This document shows positions 54,553-64,000 of a DNA stretch of 64,000 bases, in pieces. The notes under the pieces were generated by a model. It was given only the letters and a program-made list of their open reading frames with translations, did no database searches and was not told where the DNA came from. The stretch is from Prorocentrum cordatum (Eukaryota; Sar; Dinophyceae; Prorocentrales; Prorocentraceae): assembly GCA_963575745.1 (NCBI GenBank), contig CAUYUJ010014754.1, forward strand, positions 186,501 to 250,500, read 5' to 3'. Both the position numbers and the translations under genes were made by a program. Position 1 is the first letter of the stretch, and every line of letters begins with the position of its first letter.

Positions 54553-57500
54553 CCCGGAAAGGGCGTAGGCCCAGGGTTCTCTTTTAGAGATTTACCCCCG
54601 GAGATGGGCCGGCTAATTTCTTTTGCGATAAATAACGAGGTCGCGAAGGGCCGGCGAATTAAAATTTGAGGATGTCTCGAGCGAAACGCTTGATTTTCAG
54701 AATTTGTTGAGGATGTCTCGGGCGAAACGCTTGTTTTGTGTTATAGATTGTCTTCTCCTGGGGACTGGAATTCTGAGGATCTCTCAAGTGGATTGCTTGT
54801 TTTCTTCACGTGCCCAGATCTTGAGGATGTCTCGATCGAGACGCTTGGTTTCACGCCTCCGGGTGGCCCAGACAGATGTCTAGCATGAGGATTTGTTGAG
54901 GATGTCTCGAACCAGAGGCTTGTTTTCACGTGTTCAGGTCGCCCAGGCGGATGTGTAGCATGTTGATGTGTCGGAAAGTCTCGATCGAGACGCTTGTTTG
55001 CACGTGTCCAGTTTGCCCAGGCGGATGCCTAGCATGAGGATGTGTTGAGAATGTCTCGAGAGATACGCTTGTTTTCACGTGTCCAGGTCGCCCAGGCGGA
55101 TGTCTAACATGAAGATGTGTTGTGGATGTCTCGAGCGAGACGTTTGCTTTCACGTGTACAAATCGCCAAGGCGGATGTCTAGAATGAGGAGGTGTTGAAA
55201 ACGTCTCGAGCGAAACGCTTGTTTTCACGTGCCTAGGTCACCCAGGTGGACGTCTCACGTGAAGATGTGTTGAGGATGTTTCGAGCGAACTGCTTGTTTT
55301 CACGTGTCCAGTTCGCCCAGGCGGATGTCTAGCATGAGAATGTGTTCAGGATGTGTTGAGCGAAACGTTTGTTTCACGTGTTCAGGTCGCTCAGGCGGAT
55401 GTCTAGCACGCGGATTTTGACAGGATGTCTCGAGCGAAACGCTTGTCCCCAGCACGTTTCGTAGCGCGTCCCCTCGGCACGTCCCGCGGTGTGTCCCCAT
55501 GGCACGTCCCCTAGCATGTCGCCTGGCGCGTCCCTTGAGACGTTCCGCGGCGCGTCCTCATGGCATGTCCTCTTGTCAATTAGCTCTGCGGCAGATACTA
55601 TGTGTTCAGGCAGCTCGAGCTTAAGATCCAGATCAGTTCGGTCAGGACTCGGATGCAAAGGAGGACTCGATCCACACGAGAGGCTATAGAGCACAACCGC
55701 GGCATGGCACATCGCAATTCAGCACGGTGCAGCACAGCACAGACTTCGGCACGGTACATCAAGATCGATACAATCAGCATTTGCAACACTGGCACGTTCC
55801 TTGGCACGTTCCGTGGGGCGTCCCTTGGCGAGTCCCCCTGGCACGTCGCGTGGCGCGTCCCCTGGCACATTCCGTGGCACATCAATTGGCACGTTCCGTA
55901 GCGCGTCCCCTTGGCACGTCCTGCGGTGCGACCCCATGGCACGTCCCCTGGCACGTCGCCTGGCGCGTCCCTTGGGACGTTTCGCGGCGCGTCCTCCTGG
56001 CATGTCCCCCTGTCATTTAGCTCTGGGGCAGCTATTATGTGTTCAGGCAGCTCGAGCTTAAGATCCAGATCAGTTCGGTCAGGACTCGGATGCAAAGGAA
56101 GACTCGACCCACGATGTTATAGAGCACAACCGCGGCATGGCACATCGCAATTCAGCACGGTGCAGCACAGCACAGCCCTCGGCACGGTACATCAAGATCG
56201 ATACAATCAGCATTGCACTTGCCCGTCACCCAATCAGGTTTCTTAGGAAACCGTTGCCTTGTGTTACATTTCTAGATTCATTTCCGGTGTCGTGGGTCGA
56301 CCATGTATGTATAATCTCATAAATGGGCCTCACATGACTTATAGTTTGGGTCTCTCCAGGGGCACGAATCTGTGCGTTGTCCGTGTATTCTTATACATAC
56401 ACATATTATATATGTGTTTTTTTCAGACTTTGTTGAGGGTGTCTCGAGCGAAACGGTTGTGTTGTGTTATAGCTTGTCCTCTCCTGTGGACCAGAATTCT
56501 GAGGATCTCAAGTGAAATACTTGTTTTCACGTGCCCAGGTCTTGAGGATGTCTCGAGCGAGACGCTTGGTTTCACGCCTCCAGGTTGCCCAGGCAGAAGT
56601 CTAGCGCCAGGATTTGTTAAGGGTGTCTCGAGCGAGACGCTTGGTTTCACGCGTCCCCGTCGCCCAGGCGGATGTCTAACATGAAGATGTGTTGAGGCAG
56701 TCTCCATCGAGATGCTTGTTTGCGCGTGTCCAGGCTGCCCAGGCGGATGCCTAGCATGAGGATGTGTTGAGAATGTTTCTCTCTCTCTCTCGAGAGAGAG
56801 AGAGAGAGAGAGACGCTTGGTTTCACGCGTCCTCGTCGCCCAGGCGGATGTCTAACATGAAGATGTGTTGAGGATGTCTCGAGCGAGACGTTTGCTTTCA
56901 CGTGTACAGGTCGCCAAGGCGGATGTCTAGAATGAGGAGGTGTTGAAAACATCTCGAGCGAAACGCGTGTTTTCACGTGCCCAGATCACCAAGGCGGACG
57001 TCTCACATGAAGATGTGTTGAGGATGTCTCGAGCGAGCCACTTGTTTTCACATGTCCAGCTCGCCCAGGCGGATGTCTAGCATGAGAATGTGTTGAGGAT
57101 GCGTTGAGCGAAACGCTTGTTTTCACGTGTCCAGGTCGCTCAGGCGGATGTCTAGCATGCGGATGTTGACAGGATGTCTCGAGCGAAACGCGTGTCCCCA
57201 GCACGTTTCGTAGCACGTCTCCTTGGCACATCCCGCGGTGCGTCCCCATGGCACGTCCCCTAGCACGTCGTTTGGCGCGTCCCTTGGGATGTTCCGCGGC
57301 GCGTCCCTGTAGCCCTGCGGCAGCTACTATGTGTGCAGGCAGCTCGAGCTTAAGATCCAGATCAGTTCGGTCAGGACTCGGATGCAAAGGAGGGCTCGAT
57401 TCACAACGCTATAGAGCACAGTCGCGGCATGGCACATCGCAATTCAGCACGGCGCAGCACAGCGCAGATTTCGGCACGGTACATCAAGATCGATACACTC

Positions 57501-58030
57501 AGCATTGCAACCTGGCACGTTCCTTGGCACGTTCCGTGGGGCGTCCCTTGGCGAGTTCCCCTGGCACGTCGAGTGGCGCGTGCCCTGGCACATCCCGTGG
57601 CACATCCATTGGCACGTTCCGTAGCGCGTCCCCTTGGCACGTCCTGCGGTGCGACCCCATGGCACGTCCCTTGGCACGTCGCCTGGCGCGTCCCTTGGGA
57701 CGTTTCGCGGCGCGTCCTCCTGGCATGTCCCCCTGTCAATTAGCTCTAGGGCAGCTACTATGTGTTCAGGCAGCTCGAGCTTAAGATCCAGATCAGTTCG
57801 GTCAGGACTCGGATGCAAAGGAGGACTCGATCCACGACGCTATAGAGCACAATCGCGGCATGGCACATCGCAATTCAGCACGGTGCAGCACATTACAGCT
57901 CTCGGCAGGGTACATCAAGATCGATACACTCAGCATTGCATTTGCCCGTCATCCAATCAGGTGTCTTTGAAAACGTTGCCATGCGTTACATTTCTATATT
58001 CCTTTCCGGGTTCGTGGGTCGATCATGTTG
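54553..58030 (+). mobile_element. Composite TIR unit 7, subfamily 2, compound
   Basis: Head CCCGGAAAGGG at 54,553 with TTTTGCGATAAATAACGAGG and GGCCGGCGAATTAAAATTTG. The interior differs from subfamily 1: arrays of about 75 bp built on TGTCTCGAGCGAAACGCTTG and CACGTGTCCAGGTCGCCCAG (54,660-55,440; 56,420-57,190), arrays of GGCACGTCCCGCGG type (55,445-55,570; 55,795-56,010; 57,195-57,310; 57,510-57,730) and a long conserved pre-tail with TTAAGATCCAGATCAGTTCG. An internal damaged tail is at 56,270-56,310 and the last tail at 57,990-58,027 (CCTTTCCGGGTTCGTGGGTC). It reads as two or three units fused. Confidence 0.7.
56777..56812. repeat. TC/GA palindrome grown out of a CTCGAG core
   Basis: Where other units read ATGTCTCGAGAGA, this one has a (TC)n run, CGAG, then an (AG)n run of about 20 bases, a near-perfect self-complementary tract. 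Confidence 0.9.
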
Positions 58031-58530
58031 AAACAGATGGTGGGTAAGCCCGCCTCCTTTCCAAATGGGAGGTGGCTTCGGGATCAATGTTCCATTCTCC
58101 CTTTTGCCGCACTGTGCCAAATCTCGTCGTCGTCGTCACCATCGTCGTCGCTGCCGCCGTCGTTTTCGACGCCGTCGTCGTGTTCGTCGCCATCGTCCTC
58201 GTCGTCTTTGCTGCCTGTCGGACCCCCCATCCCACTGTCGCATGTGAGGACGATCGAAGACTTTTGTTTGTTTCGCCCCCGAGGTGTCTCCCTGTGACGG
58301 GTAGAGCATCATACTCGTTGCTTCCGCGCTCTTCTGCGCTGCCACGTGACGAGTAGTAGAGTAGGGCAAACAAGAGAAGAGTAGAGTAGAGTAGGATAGT
58401 ATTATTTCCCGCCCCTTGCGTTGCAATGCGGCGAGTAGAATACAATACGTAGTTTTGTGTGCCTCCAAGGCATCGCCACCTGACGGGTAGAACATTACAC
58501 TTGAGAAAGCCCCAATCAGTGGATGATTTG
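58031..58530. repeat. GTC-rich array and CACGTGACGAG repeat
   Basis: 58,110-58,215 is an imperfect CGT/GTC triplet array. 58,265-58,500 holds three to four units of the CTGCGTTGC...ACGAGTAGAGTAG family also seen at 53,691-54,147. Confidence 0.7.
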
Positions 58531-58534
58531 AAAA

Positions 58535-58895
58535 TTTATATTATAGATCTTGAGATCGATAATGAGATCGATCGTGGACTCGATAGTGGGGACGATTGTA
58601 AAGTCGATCGTGAGACCGAGAGTGAAAGCGATTCAATGAGATCGATAGTGAGATCGATCGCGAGATCGCTCATGCGATCTCTAGTGAGATCGCTTGTGAG
58701 ATCGATAGTGAGATCGATTGCGAGATCGATGGTGGGATCGATAGAGAAGTGGGTAATGAGATCGATGGTGAGACCGATCGATAAGAAGATCGATCAGGAA
58801 CCCGGGAACCCGGGAACCTCGCCGCCCTCCGAAATCGGCCAGAACCCAGATCCGGGAACCCGGGAACCCAGAACCGGGAACCCGGGAACCCAGCG
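58535..58895. repeat. 12-bp GAGATCGATAGT minisatellite and GGGAACCCGG repeat
   Basis: 58,535-58,800: about 20 units of GAGATCGATAGT with ATCGAT palindromes. 58,797-58,895: GGGAACCC repeats with short interruptions, also self-complementary (CCCGGG). Frames such as RSIVRSIARS are repeat translations. Confidence 0.9.
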
Positions 58896-58999
58896 TGCGA
58901 CCAAAATCGGTGGAAAATTTCGCCAAATCCTTCAACTTCCGCGAGGACCCCTTCAGTGCAGGACCCCTTCAGTGCAAGCACTGATCGGGGAATAAAACG

Positions 59000-59480
59000 A
59001 TGTGTTTGTTCAAGAGACTTTCGCGCCTCTTCGAGCCTCTTGGGAGTTTCTTGGGCGCCTGCTGGCATATTCGGGGGTCCTCTTGGGGCGGAGGGCTCGG
59101 CATGTCAGTTCGAGTTGCCTCTCTTGGGGCCCTGCTGCGGCTCTCTTGGGACATCTTGGGCGCCTCTTGGGCCGTCTTGGGACCCTCGTCGGCCGTCTTG
59201 GGGCCCTCTTGGGGGCGTTTTGGGTCGTCTTGGAGCTATCATGTCGGCCTCTTGAGCCGTCTTGGACGCTGCTGAGACCAAGAATGGGAACGTGTTGAAA
59301 TTATTAGTTTTTTGCTACGGATTTGGACGATTCTTGCTTTGGGGGGCCCTCTCGGGGGTCGTCTTGGAGCCTTCTAGGGCCGTCTTTGCGGCTTCTTGGG
59401 CAGTCCTGAGGCGATCTTGGTCGTCTTCGAGGACTCCTGTGCGCGTTGGAATCCAATCGATGCTCAGGCATCTTGGAGGC
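59000..59480. repeat. Minisatellite of TCTTGGGGCC / GCCGTCTTGGG type
   Basis: Irregular 12-15 bp units on the + strand. 63,780-63,960 holds the complementary composition (GGCCCAAAGACGGGCCC). Confidence 0.75.
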
Positions 59481-59573
59481 AACAGAGTGTAGAAATGGAG
59501 GCTCCGGAGCTCCCAGGGGAGCTTTGGTGAGCTCGGAGACCATCCCCCCCCTCCCCGGATCCCCACCCCATCT

Positions 59574-59746
59574 ACTCCAGATTTCGTAATAAAGGGAGGG
59601 GGGTCTCATTTCGGGGGGGGTCTCTTCCAGGCTATCTTGGAGGGCCTGGGGGGTTCTGGGGACGATGTTTTGGAGGGTTCTCCCACGGGGAAATGGCTTG
59701 TCTTGGAGGGTCCAGACCCCCTCCCTTTTGTTACGGAATCTGGAGC
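59574..59746. mobile_element. Foldback/MITE-like element 2, copy B (about 172 bp)
   Basis: ACTCCAGATTTCGTAATAAA at 59,574 and TTGTTACGGAATCTGGAG at 59,745. Internally it reads as the reverse complement of 11,243-11,423 (CTATCTTGGAGGGCCTGGG here, GATAGCCTGGAAGAGACC there). The right end is slightly decayed (TTACGGAATC). Confidence 0.8.
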
Positions 59747-59959
59747 AATCGGATGTCAGACCCCAGGGGAGGGGAGAAGGGTGAGGAGGGCAGCCAATCA
59801 CCTCACACGCCTTTGCACCCTCGGCAAGCGGGGATTCGGCGGATTGCCGCCCCCTTGCGTCGCCACGTGACGTCGTCCCTGTTGTTGTCGTCCTCGTCAA
59901 CCTCGTCATTGTCGCCGCCGCCGTCGTTGTCGTCGTCTTCGTCGCCGTTGTTGTCTTTT
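59747..59959. repeat. Short segment with CACGTGACG repeat and CGT-type triplets
   Basis: 59,845-59,870 is a CCTTGCGTCGCCACGTGACG unit; 59,875-59,955 is a GTC/GTT triplet tract abutting the next head. Confidence 0.65.
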
Positions 59960-60930
59960 CTCGGAAAGGGCTTGGGCACAGGGTTCTCTTTTACTGTGTT
60001 TACCCCCGGTTCTGACGGCTGTAGGGCCGGCGAAATTATTTTGCGATAACGAGGTCGCGTAGGGCCGGCGAATTGGAATTTTGAGGATGTCTCGAGCGAA
60101 ACGCTTAGTGTTCAGAATTTGTTGAGGATGTCTCGAGCGAAACGCTTGTTTTGTGTTACAGATCGTTCCTCTCCTGGGCACCAGAATTCAGAGGATGTTT
60201 CATGTGAAACGCTTGTTTTCACGTGCCCAGACCTTGAGGACTTCTCGAGCGAGACGCTTCGAGAATGTCTCGAGCGAGATGCTTGTTTTGCAGAGCTCGA
60301 GCGGCCTGGGCACCCCATGATGCCCAGGTGGTTCTGGGAGTCCGAACGCCGCGTAATTTACTAAGGAACGTGGCCCTGGGAGCGCGGACGCAGCGTAATT
60401 CACGAGGGAGCGTAGCCCTGGGAGCGTGGACGCAGCGTAGTTTAGGAGGGACCGTGGCCCTGGCACGGTCCCTGGCACGTTCCGTGGCGCGTCCCGTGGC
60501 GAGTCCCCCCTGGCACGTCGCGCGGCGTGTCCCTTGGCGCGTCCCGTGGCACGTCCAGTGGCACGTTTCGTAGCGCGTCCCTTTGGCACGTCCTGCGGTG
60601 CGTCCCCATGGCACGTCCCCTGGCACGTCGTTTGGCGCGTCCCTTGGGACGTTCCGCGGTGCGTCCCCATGGCACGTCCCCTGGCACGTCCCCTGGCCTG
60701 TCCCCCTGTCAATTAGCTCTGGGGCAGTTCCTATGTGCTCAGGCAGTTCGGTCAGCATGGCACATCGAAATTCAGCACGGCGCAGCACAGCACAGCTCTT
60801 GGCACGGTACATCTACATCAAGATCGTTACACTCAGCATTACAATTGCCCGTCGCCCAATCAGGTGTCTTGAAAACGCTGCCATGCCTTACATGTCCATA
60901 TTTCTTTCCGGGTTCGTGGGTCGATAATGT
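59960..60930 (+). mobile_element. Composite TIR unit 8, subfamily 2, single
   Basis: Head from 59,960 (CTCGGAAAGGG), with GCGATAACGAGGTCGCG and GGCCGGCGAATT. Core motifs at 60,083, 60,125 and 60,263; about three 42-bp units GAGCGCGGACGCAGCGTAAT (60,335-60,450); GGCACGTCCC-type array (60,455-60,710); conserved pre-tail (60,705-60,900); tail CTTTCCGGGTTCGTGGGTCG at about 60,903. At under 1 kb it is the most compact complete unit in the window. Confidence 0.75.
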
Positions 60931-60933
60931 TTT

Positions 60934-63090
60934 CCCGGAAAGGGTTTAGGCCCAGGGTTCTCTTTTAGTTTTGTTTCCCCCCGGTTTTGACGGCTGTAGG
61001 GCCGGCGAATTTCTTTTGCGATAAATAACGAGGTCGCGTATGGCCGGCTAGTTTAAATGTGAGCATGTCTCGAGCGCAACGCTTAGTGTTCAGAATTTGT
61101 TGAAGATGTCTCGAGCGAAACGCTGATTTTGCAGAGTTGAGGGGATGTCTCGAGCGGGGTCTCGTGGGGAATTCAGAGGATGTCTCGGGCGAAATGCTTG
61201 TTTTCACGTGCCCAGGTCGGCCAGGGGGGTATCCAACATGGTTGTCCGTCGCTGGCGCCTCAGACGACCGCATGTTGGATATCCCCCCTGGGTAGGCTGG
61301 AACCGTTAGTTTTTACTTGTGCAGGCCATCAGGGGGGTATCTAACGTGGTGGTCCCGAGCTGGAATCACGTGTTTTCACGTGTCCGGCCCACCCAGGGGT
61401 GTATCTAACATGGTGGTCCCAAGCTGGAACCACGTGTTTTTACATGTTCAGGCCACCCAGGGGGGGAATCTAACTGTGGTCCTGTGTCCAGGCCACCCAG
61501 GGAGGCATATAACATGATTGTCCCGAACTGGAACCACGTGTTTTTGCGTGTCCAGGCCGCCCAGGGGGGATATCCAACATGGCGTCGGGCCCAACGCCGA
61601 ATTATCAGAGAACGCACGGGGGGGCCAAAAAGCTTTACCCGTACACATATCCCAGTGATGGTTTCTTGCTCTGGACAGGGGGTGGCACTTTGGGGGCCTC
61701 TCCAGGGAAGACATTGCGAACATGTCTCGAGCGGGAGCGCGAATTCAGCATATCCAGGTCACGCAGGGGAGTATCTAACATGGTGGTCCCGAGCTGGAAC
61801 CACGTGATTTTATATGTCCAGGCCACCCAGGGGGGTATCTAACATGGTGGTCCCGAGCAAGGACCACGTGTTTTAACGTGTCCAGGCCACTCAGGGGTGT
61901 ATGTAACATGGTTGCCCCGAGCTGGCACCACGTGTTTTTGCTTGTCCAGGCCAGCAAGGGGGGCATCTAACATGGTTGCCCCGAGCAAGGACCAGGTGTT
62001 TTAAGATGTCCAGGCCACCAAGGGGTGTATCTAACATGGTTGCCCAGAGCTGGCACCCACGTGTTGTACGTGTCCAGGCCGCCCAGAGGGGTATCTAACA
62101 TGGTTGCCCCGAGCTGACACCCCGTGTTTTAGCGTGCCCAGGCCACCCAGGGGCGTATCTAACATGGTTGCCCAGAGTTGGCACTATGTGTTTTTTCGTG
62201 TCCAGGCCACCCAGTCGGGTATCTAACATGATTGTCCCGAATTGGAATCACGTGTTTTCACGTGTCCAGGCCGCCCAGGGGGGTATCCAACATGGCGTCG
62301 GGCTCAACGCCGAATTATGAGGAAACGCACGGGGGGCCGAAAAGCGCTACCCGAACACATGTCCCAATACAGAAAAGTTATGTTTTATTGCTCTGAACAG
62401 GGGGTTGCGCTTTGGGGGCCTCTCCAGGGAAGACATTGCGAACATGTCTCGAGCGGGAGCGCGAATTCAGCGTATCCAGGTCACGCAGGGGAGTATCTAA
62501 CATGGTTGTCCCGAGCTGGAACCACGTGTTGTTTCATGCCCCCCGAGCTGGAGCCACGTGTATTTACGTGTCCAGGCCACCCAAGGGGGTATCTAACATG
62601 GTTGTCCTGAGTTGGCACCACGTGTTTATACTTGTCCCGGCCACCAAGGGGGGGTATCTAACATGGTTGCCCCGAGCTGGCACCACGTGTTTTTACGTGT
62701 CCGGGCCACCAGCAGCACGACGCTTGTCCCCAGCACGTTCCGTAGCGCGTCCCCTTGGCACGTCCCGCGGTGCGTCCCCGTGACACGTCCTCAGGCACGT
62801 CGCTTGGCGCGTCCCTTGGGACGTTCCGCGGCGCGTCCTCCTGTCATGCTCCCTTGTCAATTAGCTCTGGGGCAGCTGCAAAGGAGTACTCGATCCACAA
62901 CGCTATAGAGCACAATCGCGGCATGGCACATCGCAGTTCAGCACGGCGCAGCACAGCACAGAATTCGACACGGTGCATCAAGGTCGATACATTCAGCATT
63001 GAATTTGCCCGTCGCCCAATCAGGTGTCTTTGAAACGTTGCCATGTCTTACATTTCTATATTCTTGTCCGGGTTCGTGGGTCGATCATGT
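60934..63090 (+). mobile_element. Composite TIR unit 9, subfamily 2, with 64-bp satellite interior
   Basis: CCCGGAAAGGG at 60,934 follows the previous tail after TTTT. Head to about 61,070, core units to 61,200, a satellite interior (61,205-62,715), GGCACGTCCCGCGG array (62,735-62,850), pre-tail (62,850-63,050) and tail TGTCCGGGTTCGTGGGTCG at about 63,066. This is the same head and tail as unit 8 with a different interior. Confidence 0.75.
61205..62715. repeat. Satellite of about 64 bp with 713-bp higher-order repeat
   Basis: About 20 units of GTCCAGGCCACCCAGGGG, then GTATCTAACATGG and CCCGAGCTGGAACCACGTGT. A larger block including ATCCAACATGGCGTCGGGC and GGGAAGACATTGCGAACATG begins at 61,572 and again at 62,285, 713 bp apart. 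Confidence 0.85.
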
Positions 63091-63470
63091 TTTTCCTTCC
63101 GTTCTCTTCGTCGTCCTTGTGATGATCGTCCCCATCGTCGCCGTCAACATCATCATCATCGGCGTCGTCACTCTGCGTTGCCGCGTGACGAGTCAAGTAG
63201 GACGGTATTGCTAACTCCGCCTCCCTGTGTCGCCATGTGACTTGGTCGTCCTTGTTGTCCTTGTCGTCGTCGTCACCGTCGCTGTCGTTGTCGTCGTCGC
63301 AGTTGTCGTCCATGTCGTCCTTTCAGTACCCTTCGTCGTCTTCGCCATCGTCCTCGTGGTGATCGTCTCCGCCGTCGCCGCCACGTCAACACAATCCTCG
63401 TCGCCACTCTGCGTTGACACCCGACGAGTAGAGCAGATTTGAGATGTGAGATGTGGTATTATATTCAAGA
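63091..63470. repeat. GTC/CGT triplet tracts with CACGTGACGAG units
   Basis: 63,105-63,165 and 63,245-63,390 are GTC/GTT/CGT-rich. Repeat units CTCTGCGTTGCCGCGTGACG (63,168) and TCTGCGTTGACACCCGACG (63,408) lie between and after. Confidence 0.7.
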
Positions 63471-64000
63471 CGCTTCGCGGTCACCGCCCGCCCATGTCAG
63501 GTCTCGCCGGACGAGGCAAAGACAGCTCCAAGACGGGATAAAGATAGCCCAACGTAATTTTAGACCCAGAGGCGAAGATGGCGCCAAGACGGGCTGGTAA
63601 TATCCCGAAAACGGTGAGTGACTCCCGCACAGGTATGTTTTGTATTTTGTCATGCCTTCAATTCCTTCTCCATCCCATCGTCGGTGGGACTCAGGTATGC
63701 CGTCTGGCTGGCCGATGTTCTATTTGTCGATTTGTCGTCGGCCCGCTATCATCACCAACGGAGCAGTGATACGGACGCTGGCCGTCGTGACCTTCGCTCC
63801 TTGACCACAGCAGGAGGCCAGAGATAGCCAGAACGCTGCCCAAGACCAGCCAAAGACGCCCCGCAAATGGCGCCAAAGGTGCCAACAAGGGCCGAAGAGG
63901 GCCCAGATAAGGGCCCCAAAGGGGCCCAAAGACGGGCCCGAGGCGGCCCAGGCGGGCTTCCGGACGGCCCAAGCGCGAGCATCCTCGCATTGGACCGCAG
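63471..64000. other. Unassigned, ending in a GGGCCCAAAGACGG-type minisatellite
   Basis: 63,471-63,780 has no recognised feature. 63,780-63,990 is an irregular array of GGGCCCAAAG and GCCCAGAT type. The window edge cuts it. Confidence 0.5.

Overview
The window looks like a piece of a large, repeat-saturated, GC-rich nuclear genome of a eukaryotic microbe, most likely a dinoflagellate. The basis is the character of two retroelements recognised from memory of such genomes: a non-LTR (LINE-type) reverse transcriptase/RNase H polyprotein and a Ty1/copia reverse transcriptase-RNase H. Supporting signs are pervasive triplet microsatellites, minisatellites and CpG-rich repeats, and the absence of operons, ribosome binding sites or any intact host gene. 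No database search was run, so the family calls and the host assignment (roughly 60% sure) rest on motif reading.

Layout. 1-2.25 kb: a decayed copia element split by about 1.6 kb of tandem repeats. 2.25-6.4 kb: triplet arrays and unassigned sequence. 6.4-10.4 kb: a satellite of about 105 bp and a 912-bp tandem duplication carrying TGTCTG arrays. 10.5-11.4 kb: two small foldback elements. 11.4-16.8 kb: a dispersed repeat with a CGCGCGACGACGCGCG core, interrupted by a GAC array, a GC-rich island and an AT-rich microsatellite. 16.8-20.8 kb: GGA/CTC arrays with short coding-like islands. 20.78-20.97 kb: a pure CT tract.

22.2-34.8 kb is the centrepiece. One decayed LINE coding region appears in three separated blocks (22.2-23.65, 30.07-30.48 and 33.69-34.79 kb). 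Between them lie composite repeat units that open with CCCGGAAAGGG and close with its reverse complement CCCTTTCCGGG. Each unit holds a conserved head, core motifs containing CTCGAG, a long 16-bp array (CACGACCACACCCCAG) and a conserved tail with 24-bp repeats. Further units lie at 50.2-51.6 kb, and a second subfamily with different interiors lies at 54.1-63.1 kb. This is the best candidate for an undescribed mobile or amplifying element family.

34.8-50.2 kb holds a second copy of the first foldback element, GGA/CTC/GAT arrays, a large inverted duplication (36.9-38.4 against 41.0-42.0 kb), minisatellites with 9-, 12- and 18-bp units, a GC-rich region of unknown status and a TTAA-bounded foldback element. 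51.6-54.1 kb is GC-rich and unassigned. 58-64 kb holds several minisatellites, the second copy of the other foldback element and two more composite units.

No tRNA, rRNA, CRISPR array, convincing promoter or complete protein-coding gene was found. Very long open frames occur on both strands, but nearly all are translations of tandem repeats.
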